Shown here: positions 15,710 through 24,666 of the stretch, piece after piece
Numbering within the stretch: the first letter of the stretch is position 1
How the letters are laid out: each line of letters opens with the position of its first letter
DNA from: Microbacterium paraoxydans
GTDB taxonomy: Bacteria > Actinomycetota > Actinomycetes > Actinomycetales > Microbacteriaceae
Assembly: GCF_900105335.1 (NCBI RefSeq)
Contig: NZ_LT629770.1
Coordinates: 1,922,001-1,986,000 of the forward strand
Length of the DNA stretch: 64,000 nucleotides
Direction: 5' to 3'
Notes under the pieces: model-generated
Database searches by the model: none
Seen by the model: only the letters and a program-made list of their open reading frames with translations
Told to the model about the DNA's origin: nothing
Program-made: the position numbers and the translations under genes

Positions 15710-17091
15710 GCGGCACTCGCAGCCGCGGTGCGTGCGTTCGTGCGGGCGGCATCCGCGTCGTCGATGGCCTGCAGGGACACGCCCTTCGTCTCCCGCAGCG
15801 AGAGCACCGCGATCGCCGTGACGATGCAGGCGAACACGATGTAGAGCGCGATCGGCAGCCAGGAGCCGAAGTCCCGGAGCCACTGGATCGCCAGGATCGG
15901 CGCCAGCGACCCGGCGAGGATCGCCGTGACCTGCGACCCCAGCGAGACGCCGGAGTACCGCATCCGCGTCGGGAACAGTTCGGCCATGACCGCCGGCTGC
16001 GGCGCGTACATGAACGCGTGGAAGCAGAGGCCGATGGTGACCGCGAGCACGATGAGCCCGGGGTTCAGGGTGTCGAACATCGGGAAGGCGAAGAAGGCCC
16101 AGGTCGCGCTGAGGATCGCGCCGGTCAGGTACACGGGCTTGCGGCCCCAGCGGTCGGCGAGCCGCCCCGCCTGCGGGATGATCGCGAAGTGCACGACATG
16201 CGCGATGAGCAGAGCGAGCAGCAGCTGACTGGTGTCGTACTCGTGGACGGTCTTCAGGTAGACGATCGTGAAGCTGACGACGATGTAGTAGACGATGTTC
16301 TCGGCGAAACGGAGGCCCATCGCCTGAACGATCCCGATCGGATACCGGCGCAGCACCTCGACGACGCCGTAGGAGGTGGCCTTCTCCGCCTCGACCTGCG
16401 CCTTCGCCTCCAGGAAGATCGGAGCCTCCTCGACGTTGCGGCGGATGTAGTAGCCGACGAGCACGATCACCGCGGAGAGCCAGAAGGCGATGCGCCAGCC
16501 CCACTCGAGGAACGCCGCCGAGCTCATCGCCCACGAGCTCACGAGGAGCACGAGCGTGGCGAGCAGATTGCCGACGGGAACCGCGGCCTGGGGCCAGCTC
16601 GACCAGAACGCGCGCGACCGGTCGGGGCTCTGCTCCGCGACCAGGAGGACGGCCCCGCCCCACTCGCCCCCGACAGCGAAGCCCTGGATGAAGCGCAGCG
16701 CGACGAGCATCGCGGGCGCCCAGTAGCCGATGCTCTGGAAGCCGGGGAGGCACCCCATGAGGAAGGTCGCGGCGCCGACGATGATGATCGTGGCCTGCAG
16801 CGTGGGCTTGCGGCCGAAACGGTCGCCGATCTGACCGAAGACGATGCCGCCGAGCGGCCGCGCGATGAAGCCGACCGCATACGTCACGAAAGCGGCGATG
16901 ATGCCGTCGAGCGGCGATCCGGTGGCCGGGAAGAAGTAGGTGCCGAAGACGAGGCTGGCGGCGGTCGCATAGAGGAAGAACTCGTACCACTCGACGACGG
17001 TGCCGGCCATGGAGGCGGCGACGACGCGCTTGAGCTTCGAGGAGGACGGGGCGGCGGCGGGGTGACCGGAGGCGCGGGTGGGGGCGGTCAT
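15706..17091 (-). CDS. MHS-family metabolite:proton symporter (MFS)
   Basis: 461 aa from the ATG at 17091, which has AGGAGAG just upstream; the longer frame is read-through. It has twelve predicted helices. The opening KLKRVVAASMAGTVVEWYEFFLYATAASLVF and the loop GQIGDRFGRKPTLQAT are hallmarks of the MHS group (ShiA/KgtP/ProP-like). A second mark is RFIQGFAVGGEWGGAVLLVAEQ. Substrates of the group are organic acids or betaines. With the coupled 3-hydroxybutyrate-dehydrogenase-like gene, a hydroxy or keto acid is the best guess. A LysR gene is divergent. Confidence 0.9.
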   Translation of the reverse strand: MTAPTRASGHPAAAPSSSKLKRVVAASMAGTVVEWYEFFLYATAASLVFGTYFFPATGSPLDGIIAAFVTYAVGFIARPLGGIVFGQIGDRFGRKPTLQATIIIVGAATFLMGCLPGFQSIGYWAPAMLVALRFIQGFAVGGEWGGAVLLVAEQSPDRSRAFWSSWPQAAVPVGNLLATLVLLVSSWAMSSAAFLEWGWRIAFWLSAVIVLVGYYIRRNVEEAPIFLEAKAQVEAEKATSYGVVEVLRRYPIGIVQAMGLRFAENIVYYIVVSFTIVYLKTVHEYDTSQLLLALLIAHVVHFAIIPQAGRLADRWGRKPVYLTGAILSATWAFFAFPMFDTLNPGLIVLAVTIGLCFHAFMYAPQPAVMAELFPTRMRYSGVSLGSQVTAILAGSLAPILAIQWLRDFGSWLPIALYIVFACIVTAIAVLSLRETKGVSLQAIDDADAARTNARTAAASAA

Positions 17092-17103
17092 TTCTCTCCT
17101 TCG

Positions 17104-17134
17104 GTGTCGACGGTGACACATCCGTTCCAGTGTC
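17104..17134. promoter_or_regulatory. Putative LysR-regulator operator: three half-sites
   Basis: GTGTC (17104-17108), GACAC (17115-17119) and GTGTC (17130-17134) form two overlapping inverted repeats with 6- and 10-nt spacers in the divergent region. The 10-nt spaced dyad resembles the T-N11-A geometry of LysR sites. Confidence 0.45.
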
Positions 17135-17182
17135 GGCACCGGCTCGACTTGCAGCAATGCCCAGTGGCGCGCAGCGGCTGTG

Positions 17183-17188
17183 CATAAT
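17183..17188 (+). promoter_or_regulatory. Putative -10 box of the LysR gene
   Basis: CATAAT, one base off TATAAT, lies 6 nt before the ATG at 17195. This would give a leaderless transcript. It sits inside an imperfect TGCA-TAAT-TGCA palindrome, so the box itself may be autoregulated. Confidence 0.4.
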
Positions 17189-17194
17189 TGCAGC

Positions 17195-18106
17195 ATGGAT
17201 GCGGCGAAGAGGCCTCGTGCCGACGATCTGCTCGTGCTGCTCGCCGTCGCCCGCACCGGCCGGTACACGAGCGCCGCCGCACACCTCGGTCTCGATCACA
17301 CGACGGTGGCGCGCCGCATCGCCGCCCTCGAGGACGCGCTCGGCGGACGGGTCGTCGCGCAATCCGCGTCCGGGTGGGAACTTACCGACCTCGGGCGCAC
17401 CGCCGCCGAGACCGGTGGACGCATCGAGGCCGCGCTGTCCCAGCTCGACTCCGCCCCCGGCGAGACTCCTGACCCGATCGCCGGCGTCGTGCGCATGTCC
17501 GCCACCGACGGCTTCAGCGCCTACATCGCCGCCCCCGCGATCGCAGAGCTGCGCCGAGCACACCCACGGCTGACGGTCGAGATCGTCGCGGCCACGCGGA
17601 GGGCCGCCGAGCACCGCGCCGGGCTCGACCTGGAGGTGGTCGTGGGCGCGCCCCAGACCCGCCGCGCGCAGGCCGTGAAGCTCGGCACGTACACCCTCGG
17701 TATGTACGCCTCGCGGGACTACCTCGACCGGACCGGCACCCCGGCATCGCGCGCCGAGGTGGAGCAGCACCGACTCGTGTACTTCGTCGACTCGATGCTT
17801 CAGGTGGATGCGCTCGACCTTCCGCGCCGCCTCGTCCCCGGCATGCAGGACGGCCTCACCTCGACCAACGTCTTCGTGCACGTCGAGGCCACCCGCGCGG
17901 GAGCCGGGATCGGCCTGCTCCCCTGCTTCGCCGCGGACCGGCACCCGGATCTTGTGCGCCTGCTGCCCGAGGTCTTCGCCGAGAAGCTCCCGTACTACAT
18001 GGTCGCGCGGCCCGAGTCGCTGCGGCTCCCCGCGGTCGCGGCGCTCGCCGAGGCCCTGCGTGCCCGCACGCGTGCCGCGAAGGCGATGCTCGACGGGGCC
18101 GGCTGA
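17195..18106 (+). CDS. LysR family transcriptional regulator
   Basis: 303 aa from the ATG at 17195; a GTG five codons upstream is possible. The helix-turn-helix, about residues 8-65, reads DLLVLLAVARTGRYTSAAAHLGLDHTTVARRIAALEDALGG and contains the S/T-A-A-A-x-x-L-x-x-x pattern of LysR. The effector domain, from about residue 95, follows the standard layout (GVVRMSATDGFSAYIAAPAI). It is divergent from the symporter and dehydrogenase operon, which it most likely controls with the metabolite taken up. A CATAAT box 6 nt upstream supports this start. Confidence 0.9.
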   Translation: MDAAKRPRADDLLVLLAVARTGRYTSAAAHLGLDHTTVARRIAALEDALGGRVVAQSASGWELTDLGRTAAETGGRIEAALSQLDSAPGETPDPIAGVVRMSATDGFSAYIAAPAIAELRRAHPRLTVEIVAATRRAAEHRAGLDLEVVVGAPQTRRAQAVKLGTYTLGMYASRDYLDRTGTPASRAEVEQHRLVYFVDSMLQVDALDLPRRLVPGMQDGLTSTNVFVHVEATRAGAGIGLLPCFAADRHPDLVRLLPEVFAEKLPYYMVARPESLRLPAVAALAEALRARTRAAKAMLDGAG

Positions 18107-18113
18107 GCGCCGG

Positions 18114-18518
18114 TCAGAGCAGCTCGGACACGAGGGTTTCGATGCGGCCGCGGATGTCGTCGCGGATCGGCCGGACGGCGTCGATCCCCTGGCCGGCAGG
18201 GTCGTCGAGCACCCAGTCCTCGTAGCGCGTGCCGGGGAAGAACGGGCAGGCGTCACCGCAGCCCATCGTGATCACGACGTCCGACGCCTGCACGGCCTCA
18301 GTCGTGAGCACCTTCGGCTGCTCGGCCATGATGTCGATGCCGACCTCCGCCATCGCCGCCACCGCGACGGGGTTGATCTCCGCAGCGGGCATCGACCCGG
18401 CGGAGCGCACCTCGATGCGGTCGCCGGCGAGGTGCCGGAGGAAGCCGGCGGCCATCTGCGAGCGCCCCGCGTTGTGGACGCAGACGAAGAGGACGGAGGG
18501 TCGGTGCGGTGCGTTCAC
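18114..18518 (-). CDS. arsC: Arsenate reductase, LMW-phosphatase fold
   Basis: 134 aa. The P-loop is FVCVHNAGRSQMAAGFL (C-x5-R, Cys13 and Arg19). The second redox region is MGCGDACPFFPG, with Cys87 and Cys91 near the position of the resolving cysteines of thioredoxin-linked ArsC. The EDWVLDDPAGQGIDAVRPIRDDI segment carries the catalytic Asp-Pro. It reduces arsenate to arsenite in the cytoplasm. Actinobacterial relatives use either thioredoxin or mycothiol/mycoredoxin; the sequence does not settle which. No arsR or arsenite exporter gene is adjacent, so this is an isolated copy. Confidence 0.88.
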   Translation of the reverse strand: MNAPHRPSVLFVCVHNAGRSQMAAGFLRHLAGDRIEVRSAGSMPAAEINPVAVAAMAEVGIDIMAEQPKVLTTEAVQASDVVITMGCGDACPFFPGTRYEDWVLDDPAGQGIDAVRPIRDDIRGRIETLVSELL

Positions 18519-18535
18519 GGGGCCAGCGTATCCCG

Positions 18536-18594
18536 TTCGAATCGCCTGATTGGCTGCATCTCCGGCCGAAATGGGACCAATCGGGCGATTCGAA
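18536..18594. repeat. 59-bp palindromic intergenic repeat, copy 1
   Basis: The ends TTCGAATCGCC and GGCGATTCGAA are perfect complements (11 bp). After one mismatch they are extended by GATTGG/CCAATC, giving a 17-bp stem around a loop that contains CCGGCCGAAATGGG. It lies 1 nt from the minus-strand stop codon of the lipoprotein gene and upstream of arsC. It matches the element at 21609-21667 at about 50 of 59 positions. A terminator role for the lipoprotein gene is likely. Confidence 0.8.
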
Positions 18595-18595
18595 G

Positions 18596-19351
18596 TCAGT
18601 ACCCGTGCTCGACGGCGAAGTCGCGCAGGACGCCGTCGGTGCCGTCGCCGCCGAGGAAGGTCGAGGTCTGCAGCGTCACCGTCTCGGTGAACCCGTTCGG
18701 ACCCGGCACGGTGATCTCCAGCGGATAGGTACCGCCGAACGCGGGGATCCGCGGCACCTTATCGCCATCCGCGAGAGCCCGGGCCGCGAGGAACGCGGCG
18801 CTGACGTCCACATCGTGGATGCGGTATACCGTGTCAGCGGGGAGGAGCTCGACGCCGCTCGCGTCCAGCCCGAAGTCCTCCTCGGAGGTCACGATGGCGT
18901 AGTCGTCCGCACCCCGTTCGTTCGCGCTCGTCCGTCGGAGCTCGACCGTGTCGGTGTGCTCGGCGCCCGCCATCTCGTAGGTGACGGTCGCAGTGCCGCT
19001 CTTCCCGTCCTCCGTCGCCGTCACGTCGTCGACGGAGAGGATCTTCGGCCGGTCCTCGATCTGCGTGTAGACGCCGCTCCTGGTGAGCAGTAGAGCGAGC
19101 GGCTGCTCGAAAGCCACCGCCGGGTAGAGGTTCTCGGCTGCGCTCTCCTCGTCCCCGGCGGCGAGGAGCGCGAAGACGAAATCGACGGAGGAGCGTACGC
19201 CGTCCTCTGCCGAGAAGAGCTCGACATCGGTCGACGACGGCGTCGGAGACGGCGGGGCGGCAGGCATGCAACCGACCAACACCAGGGCCAGAACCACGGC
19301 CGGGGCCAGGACGCTCGGCAGTCGTCTCCGGGGAGATCGGGACGAGCTCAT
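18596..19351 (-). CDS. Lipoprotein of unknown function
   Basis: 251 aa from the ATG at 19351, served by GAGG; a GTG two codons earlier is possible. The signal peptide has an Arg-rich head (SRSPRRRLP), a hydrophobic core LAPAVVLALVLV and the lipobox LVGC, then a Pro/Ser/Thr linker. The mature domain of about 215 residues is acidic. It includes FSAEDGVRSSVDFVFALLAAGDEESAAENLYPAV, suggesting a helical cap followed by beta strands. I do not recognise a family. It is followed by the 59-bp palindrome. No operon partner is evident. Confidence 0.8.
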   Translation of the reverse strand: MSSSRSPRRRLPSVLAPAVVLALVLVGCMPAAPPSPTPSSTDVELFSAEDGVRSSVDFVFALLAAGDEESAAENLYPAVAFEQPLALLLTRSGVYTQIEDRPKILSVDDVTATEDGKSGTATVTYEMAGAEHTDTVELRRTSANERGADDYAIVTSEEDFGLDASGVELLPADTVYRIHDVDVSAAFLAARALADGDKVPRIPAFGGTYPLEITVPGPNGFTETVTLQTSTFLGGDGTDGVLRDFAVEHGY

Positions 19352-19421
19352 GTGCACCTCGGATCGGACTCGGCGTCGTGGCCGGCCTTCCGCGGCACGG
19401 CTCCCCGAGCCTACGGAACGG

Positions 19422-19435
19422 GATCGGCGCCGATC
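19422..19435. promoter_or_regulatory. 14-bp perfect palindrome upstream of the lipoprotein gene
   Basis: GATCGGCGCCGATC, about 70 bp upstream of the lipoprotein start in the 132-bp gap after DUF779. It could be an operator or chance in GC-rich DNA. Confidence 0.25.
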
Positions 19436-19483
19436 AACACCGCGCGCCCATCGCTCCCCGGCGAACCGGCCGGCAGGGACGTG

Positions 19484-19873
19484 TCAGGCCAGGCCGAGGC
19501 CCGCCAGCTCGGCGGGGTCGAACATCCGCGAGCGGATGAGGAACCGCATCCCCGTCGGACCTTCGACGCTGAACCCGGCGCCGCGTCCCGGCACGACATC
19601 GATCGTCAGGTGCGTGAACTTCCAGTACTCGAACTGCGAGGCCGACATGAAGACCTCGACCGGACCATCGAGTCCCAGGTCAAGGGCACCGAGGAGCACG
19701 TCGCCGGGGCCGGTGAGGAACATCCCCACCGGGTAGCACATGGGCGCGGAGCCGTCGCAGCAGCCGCCGGACTGGTGGAACATGAGCGGCCCGTGCTGCG
19801 CGGTGAGCTGCCGGACGAGCGCGGCGGCGGGGTCGGTCACCGCGACGCGGGCGGGCGTGATCGGACTGGCCAT
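19484..19873 (-). CDS. DUF779 protein linked to aldehyde dehydrogenase
   Basis: 129 aa. The conserved DUF779 core is visible: ALVRQLTAQHGPLMFHQSGGCCDGSAPMCYPVGMF, with its Cys-Cys-Asp-Gly and a third Cys, then the strand FEYWKFTHLTIDVVPGRG. The cysteines suggest metal binding or redox activity. DUF779 genes are repeatedly found beside ExaC/AldB-type aldehyde dehydrogenases, as here, which points to a shared role, perhaps as an accessory factor. It lies 72 nt downstream of the dehydrogenase gene, with a strong 14-bp hairpin in the gap that should lower or separate its expression. Confidence 0.88.
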   Translation of the reverse strand: MASPITPARVAVTDPAAALVRQLTAQHGPLMFHQSGGCCDGSAPMCYPVGMFLTGPGDVLLGALDLGLDGPVEVFMSASQFEYWKFTHLTIDVVPGRGAGFSVEGPTGMRFLIRSRMFDPAELAGLGLA

Positions 19874-19893
19874 GAGACTCCTTGCGTAATGCC

Positions 19894-19934
19894 GGGGTGC
19901 GGGACGGCAGCTGCGGCCCGCCGTCCCGCACCCC
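19894..19934 (-). terminator. Strong intercistronic hairpin between aldehyde dehydrogenase and DUF779 genes
   Basis: A perfect 14-bp stem (GGGGTGCGGGACGG with its complement) around a 13-nt loop, 11 nt after the dehydrogenase stop and 20 nt before the DUF779 start. It may partly terminate transcription or protect the upstream mRNA end. Confidence 0.75.
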
Positions 19935-19945
19935 AGCGTCGACGA

Positions 19946-21496
<1,551 letters not shown>

Positions 21497-21566
21497 GGGG
21501 GTCTCCTTCGACGGGGGCGCCGCGGCGTCGATGCCGCGGTGTTCCCTCGACGCTAGGCCGTCGCCC

Positions 21567-21603
21567 GTTGCACTCCCGCTGCGCAACGTTGCAGCCGGTT
21601 GCA
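21567..21603. promoter_or_regulatory. GTTGCA repeat cluster upstream of the aldehyde dehydrogenase
   Basis: GTTGCA occurs at 21567, 21588 and 21598. The middle copy is part of the 10-bp perfect palindrome GCAACGTTGC (21583-21592). It is a plausible binding site for the adjacent GAF-domain regulator. Confidence 0.4.
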
Positions 21604-21608
21604 CCCCG

Positions 21609-21667
21609 TTCGAATCGCGCACTGTGCTGCATCCGCGGCCGAAATGGGGCCAATCGGGCGATTCGAA
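21609..21667. repeat. 59-bp palindromic intergenic repeat, copy 2
   Basis: The same ends as copy 1 (TTCGAATCGC ... GCGATTCGAA, 10-bp stem) and the same loop core (GGCCGAAATGGG). The inner GATTGG half has been replaced, so only the outer stem pairs. It directly abuts the minus-strand stop codon of the GAF-domain regulator gene, as copy 1 does at the lipoprotein gene. Confidence 0.8.
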
Positions 21668-22990
21668 TCAGGTGAGGCGCTCGATCCGCGTCACGAGGCC
21701 GGCACGACGCGGCGAGCGCGCCGGCAGCATCTCCAACGCGAGCCGCAGCACCTCCGCGTCCTCGCTGCCCTCGGGGGTGTCCGCGTAGGCGAGCAGCACG
21801 TCGAGACTCGCCCCCGACAGCATCACCTCCCGCAGCGCCGCCCGGACCGAGTCACGGAACTCCTCCACGCCGGGTGAGGCCGACTCCGGCAGCACCGGCC
21901 CCCGATACGCCGTCAGAGCGACCCGGTGCGCCCCGCGATCCAGGAGGGAGAGCACGTCGTGGGCGTCGGTCTCCAGCGGCACCGGAAGACGATAGGGGCG
22001 GGACTCCGGCACGAGATCGGGGGCCGCCCGCTCCAGGACCTTCCGCAGACGCACCATCTCCGGCCGCAAGGTGTCCGGCGAGACCCCAGGGCCGTAGACG
22101 AGCTCGGCGAGTCGGTCGGCGGAGAGTCCCTGGCGGTGCACGGCCAGCATCAGGAGGATGGCGGCGTGCCGGGCGCTGAGCTCGGTGACCGCCTCCTCGT
22201 GCGCCGACACGGTCTCCAGCCGGGCGCGGTCGCGTCCGAGCACGTGCAGTCGCGCGCGGGCGAGGGGTTCCGGCGGCGTCCTGCCGGGCAGTCGTCGAGC
22301 CGGAGGCTCCGCCCGTCTCTGCAGCCGGGCCACGAGGAGCTCGGACTCGACCGCTCGCGCCGTCGCGTCGACGAGCAGCCGGGCCTGCGGGGTCACCACC
22401 TCCGGTCCCCCGGTGATGTCGATCACGCCCAGGACCCGCTGCGTCTCCGGGTCGCGCACGGGCGCCGCGGTGCACGACCACGGGTGCACCAGTCGGTTGT
22501 AGTGCTCGGCCCCGCGGATCTGCACCGACCGTTCCAGGGCGAGAGCGGTGCCGGGGGCGCTCGTGCCCACGGCGTCCTCCGCCCAGTTCGCGCCGGCGAC
22601 GAACCCCATGCCCTCGGTGAGGGACCGCAGCTGCGCGTCGCCCTCGATCCACAGCAGGCGCCCGGCCTGGTCCCCGACGGCGATCACGACCCCCGAGTCC
22701 TCGGAGTCGCCGGGAAGCAGCAGCGCGCGGATCATCTCCATCGCGGAGGCGAGTGGATGGTCCAGGCGATAGGCGTCAAGCTCGTCCTCGTGCAGATCGA
22801 GCGGCGGCAGCCCCTCCGGGCCGACGCGGCGACGCCAGGACCGCTCCCACGACTCACGCACGAGCGGACGCACCTCGCGGAGACGGTGATCGTCGAGATT
22901 CCCGGCGATGAGCTCCTCGTGCGCACGCTCGACGAGGAGGCGAGACGCCGTCGGCGACGCCTCCCGCGGATCGTGCCACGTCGCAGACAC
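21668..22990 (-). CDS. GAF-domain transcriptional regulator of the aldehyde dehydrogenase locus
   Basis: 440 aa. An N-terminal helical region with RPLVRESWERSWRRRV resembles the AcoR-type opening. A GAF domain at about residues 85-215 includes LLWIEGDAQLRSLTEGMGFVAGANWAEDAVGTSAPGTAL and the HYNRLVHPWSCTAAPVRDP stretch. There is no sigma-54 AAA domain. The C-terminal part (SARHAAILLMLAVHRQGLSADRLAELVYGPG ... VRLRKVLE) is a winged-helix-like DNA-binding module. Such GAF-plus-HTH proteins accompany ExaC-type dehydrogenases in actinobacteria and probably activate them in response to alcohol or aldehyde. Confidence 0.85.
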   Translation of the reverse strand: MSATWHDPREASPTASRLLVERAHEELIAGNLDDHRLREVRPLVRESWERSWRRRVGPEGLPPLDLHEDELDAYRLDHPLASAMEMIRALLLPGDSEDSGVVIAVGDQAGRLLWIEGDAQLRSLTEGMGFVAGANWAEDAVGTSAPGTALALERSVQIRGAEHYNRLVHPWSCTAAPVRDPETQRVLGVIDITGGPEVVTPQARLLVDATARAVESELLVARLQRRAEPPARRLPGRTPPEPLARARLHVLGRDRARLETVSAHEEAVTELSARHAAILLMLAVHRQGLSADRLAELVYGPGVSPDTLRPEMVRLRKVLERAAPDLVPESRPYRLPVPLETDAHDVLSLLDRGAHRVALTAYRGPVLPESASPGVEEFRDSVRAALREVMLSGASLDVLLAYADTPEGSEDAEVLRLALEMLPARSPRRAGLVTRIERLT

Positions 22991-23069
22991 GCGTTCTCCG
23001 TTCCTGGAGCCGGGAGCGTGCCCTCAGTGTACGAGCAGGATCGACCGGGCGGAACAGCAGCGGCGGCGG

Positions 23070-23636
23070 TCAGGGCAGCAGCCCGGCCACGAGATCGTCG
23101 ATCACGTCGTCGGTCGAGGTCTCCGGGTCGATCGGGGTGGTGAGCCGGTCGAGCAGCAGACCATCGATCGCGTAGTGGAACAGGGCGATCTCCCGCCGAC
23201 CCCCGGGGAGACCCGCCGCGACGTTGAAGGCGACGTCCGCATCGAAGCCGGCACGCTGCCAGGCCCCGAGCACGGCGGCGAGTTCGGGACGACGAGCGCT
23301 CTCGAGCCGCAAGGCGAACAGGGCGAGGGTCACGTCGCGATCAGCCGTGAGGCGGCGCACGATGTCCCGGATGTAGTCGGCGAAGAGCTCCCGGCTCGGC
23401 GTGATCTCGGCCCTCCGCTCCAGGTCCTCGGGCGTCGGAGCCAGGCGTTCCCCGATGCGGTCGACGAGACCCTCGATCAGCGCCTCCCTGCTGCGGAAGT
23501 AGTTCGACGTCGTCCCCGCGGGGACGTCCGCCTCGGCGTCGACCGCGCGGTGTGTGAGCCCCCGGGATCCCTCGCGGGCGAGCACCGCCAGCCCCGCATC
23601 CGCGATCTGCCGTCGTCGCGGCTCATTCCTCGCCAT
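23070..23636 (-). CDS. TetR family transcriptional regulator
   Basis: 188 aa. The helix-turn-helix, about residues 5-52, reads NEPRRRQIADAGLAVLAREGSRGLTHRAVDAEADVPAGTTSNYFRSREALIEGL. The LTHRAVD and GTTSNYF elements mark the common actinobacterial PF17940-like TetR subgroup. The ligand domain is all-helical. It is divergent from a RibD-like reductase gene, with a 48-bp palindrome in the shared region that is almost certainly its binding site, so it should repress both genes. Confidence 0.92.
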   Translation of the reverse strand: MARNEPRRRQIADAGLAVLAREGSRGLTHRAVDAEADVPAGTTSNYFRSREALIEGLVDRIGERLAPTPEDLERRAEITPSRELFADYIRDIVRRLTADRDVTLALFALRLESARRPELAAVLGAWQRAGFDADVAFNVAAGLPGGRREIALFHYAIDGLLLDRLTTPIDPETSTDDVIDDLVAGLLP

Positions 23637-23651
23637 GCCGCCACCCTAGCG

Positions 23652-23699
23652 CAATCACTACGACTGTTGTACTCTCAACCGCAACAGATGTAGTGATTG
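23652..23699. promoter_or_regulatory. 48-bp palindromic operator between tetR and reductase genes
   Basis: The outer arms CAATCACTAC and GTAGTGATTG are perfect complements. The inner arms CTGTTG and CAACAG also match, leaving only a 2-nt mismatch between arms and a 12-nt centre. The palindrome ends 7 nt before the reductase ATG, where its own ribosome binding site (GGAGAA) begins. A bound repressor would therefore block initiation directly. Confidence 0.75.
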
Positions 23700-23706
23700 G
23701 AGAACG

Positions 23707-24276
23707 ATGCGAGAGCTCGTGTACTACGCAGCGGTGACCCTGGACGGGTTCATCGCCGGGCCGGACGGGGAGTTCGACGCCTTCCTCGTCGAGGGCGACC
23801 ACATGGACGGCATCAATGCCCGCTTCGCCGACACCCTGCCGACCGTGGCCGCCGAAGCCCTCGGCATCCCGCAGCGCAACGACGTGTTCGACACCGTGCT
23901 GATGGGCAGGAACACCTACGAGGTGGGCGGGCTCGCGAGCCCGTACCGGCACCTGCGGCAGATCGTCTTCAGCCGCACCCGCACCGCCGCGGCCGAGAAT
24001 CTCGAGGTGACGGCGGAGGACCCGGTGCAGGTCGTGCGGCGCCTCAAGCGCGAGGAAGGCGGCGCGATCTGGCTGTGCGGCGGCGGCTCTCTCGCGGCGA
24101 CGCTGGCCGACGAGATCGACCGGCTCATCCTGAAACGGCAGCCGCTGCTCTTCAGATCCGGGATCCCGCTCTTCGGCGACCGCCCCTATCGTCCGGAACG
24201 GTTCGATGCCGTGGAGACGACCCCCTATGAATCGGGCGTCGTGGTGACGGAGTACGTGCGACGGCGCGGGGAGTGA
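23707..24276 (+). CDS. RibD C-terminal/dihydrofolate-reductase-like oxidoreductase
   Basis: 189 aa. It starts MRELVYYAAVTLDGFIAGPDGEFDAFL, the family's conserved strand plus SLDG-like loop. It continues VLMGRNTYEVGG (the substrate/NADPH loop) and IWLCGGGSLAATLADEIDRLIL, the RibD_C signature. These proteins are NADPH-dependent reductases of mostly unknown substrate; true folate activity is unlikely. It is controlled by the divergent TetR repressor through the palindrome that ends 7 nt upstream, so it probably responds to a small toxic molecule or xenobiotic. Confidence 0.88.
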   Translation: MRELVYYAAVTLDGFIAGPDGEFDAFLVEGDHMDGINARFADTLPTVAAEALGIPQRNDVFDTVLMGRNTYEVGGLASPYRHLRQIVFSRTRTAAAENLEVTAEDPVQVVRRLKREEGGAIWLCGGGSLAATLADEIDRLILKRQPLLFRSGIPLFGDRPYRPERFDAVETTPYESGVVVTEYVRRRGE

Positions 24277-24381
24277 TCCTGCCGTCAGCGGGTGCGTAGC
24301 CGGTCGAGGCCCGGATGGCAATACCGTTCTCGAATCCGTTCCCGGTTCCTATCGTGGTCCCATCACGAGTCAGGAGGCGCC

Positions 24382-24666
24382 ATGAACGTCCACACCCCCA
24401 CCAGCACTGGCTCCTCGCAGCGCGCCGACGCGGCCCACCCCGCCGCGACCGAGCCGGCCTGCGAGCGGATCGACTTCGACCGGTACGTCGTCGCGCACGA
24501 CGCTCCCGTCGGATACATCGAGGTCGTGCCGCCGCTCTATGTCTGCTACCTCGGACACCCGTATCCTCGGGCTGTGGAGATCGCTCAGGTGTACGACTAC
24601 GACCATGCCGTCAGCATCGTCAGTGCCATGGCCGCGGGTTCGCGCGACCACGCCCTCGCCGGATGA
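24382..24666 (+). CDS. Small conserved protein, first gene of the trehalose operon
   Basis: 94 aa from the ATG at 24382, which has AGGAGG 5 nt upstream. The first 30 residues are Ser/Thr/Ala-rich and probably disordered. The remaining domain has an aromatic core (FDRYVVAHDAPVGYIEVVPPLYVCYLGHPY) and a closing helix VEIAQVYDYDHAVSIVSAMA. No family is recognised. It overlaps the glgX start as ATGA, so it is translationally coupled to the trehalose-making enzymes. That placement suggests a carbohydrate-related or regulatory role, but this is inference only. Confidence 0.7.
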   Translation: MNVHTPTSTGSSQRADAAHPAATEPACERIDFDRYVVAHDAPVGYIEVVPPLYVCYLGHPYPRAVEIAQVYDYDHAVSIVSAMAAGSRDHALAG

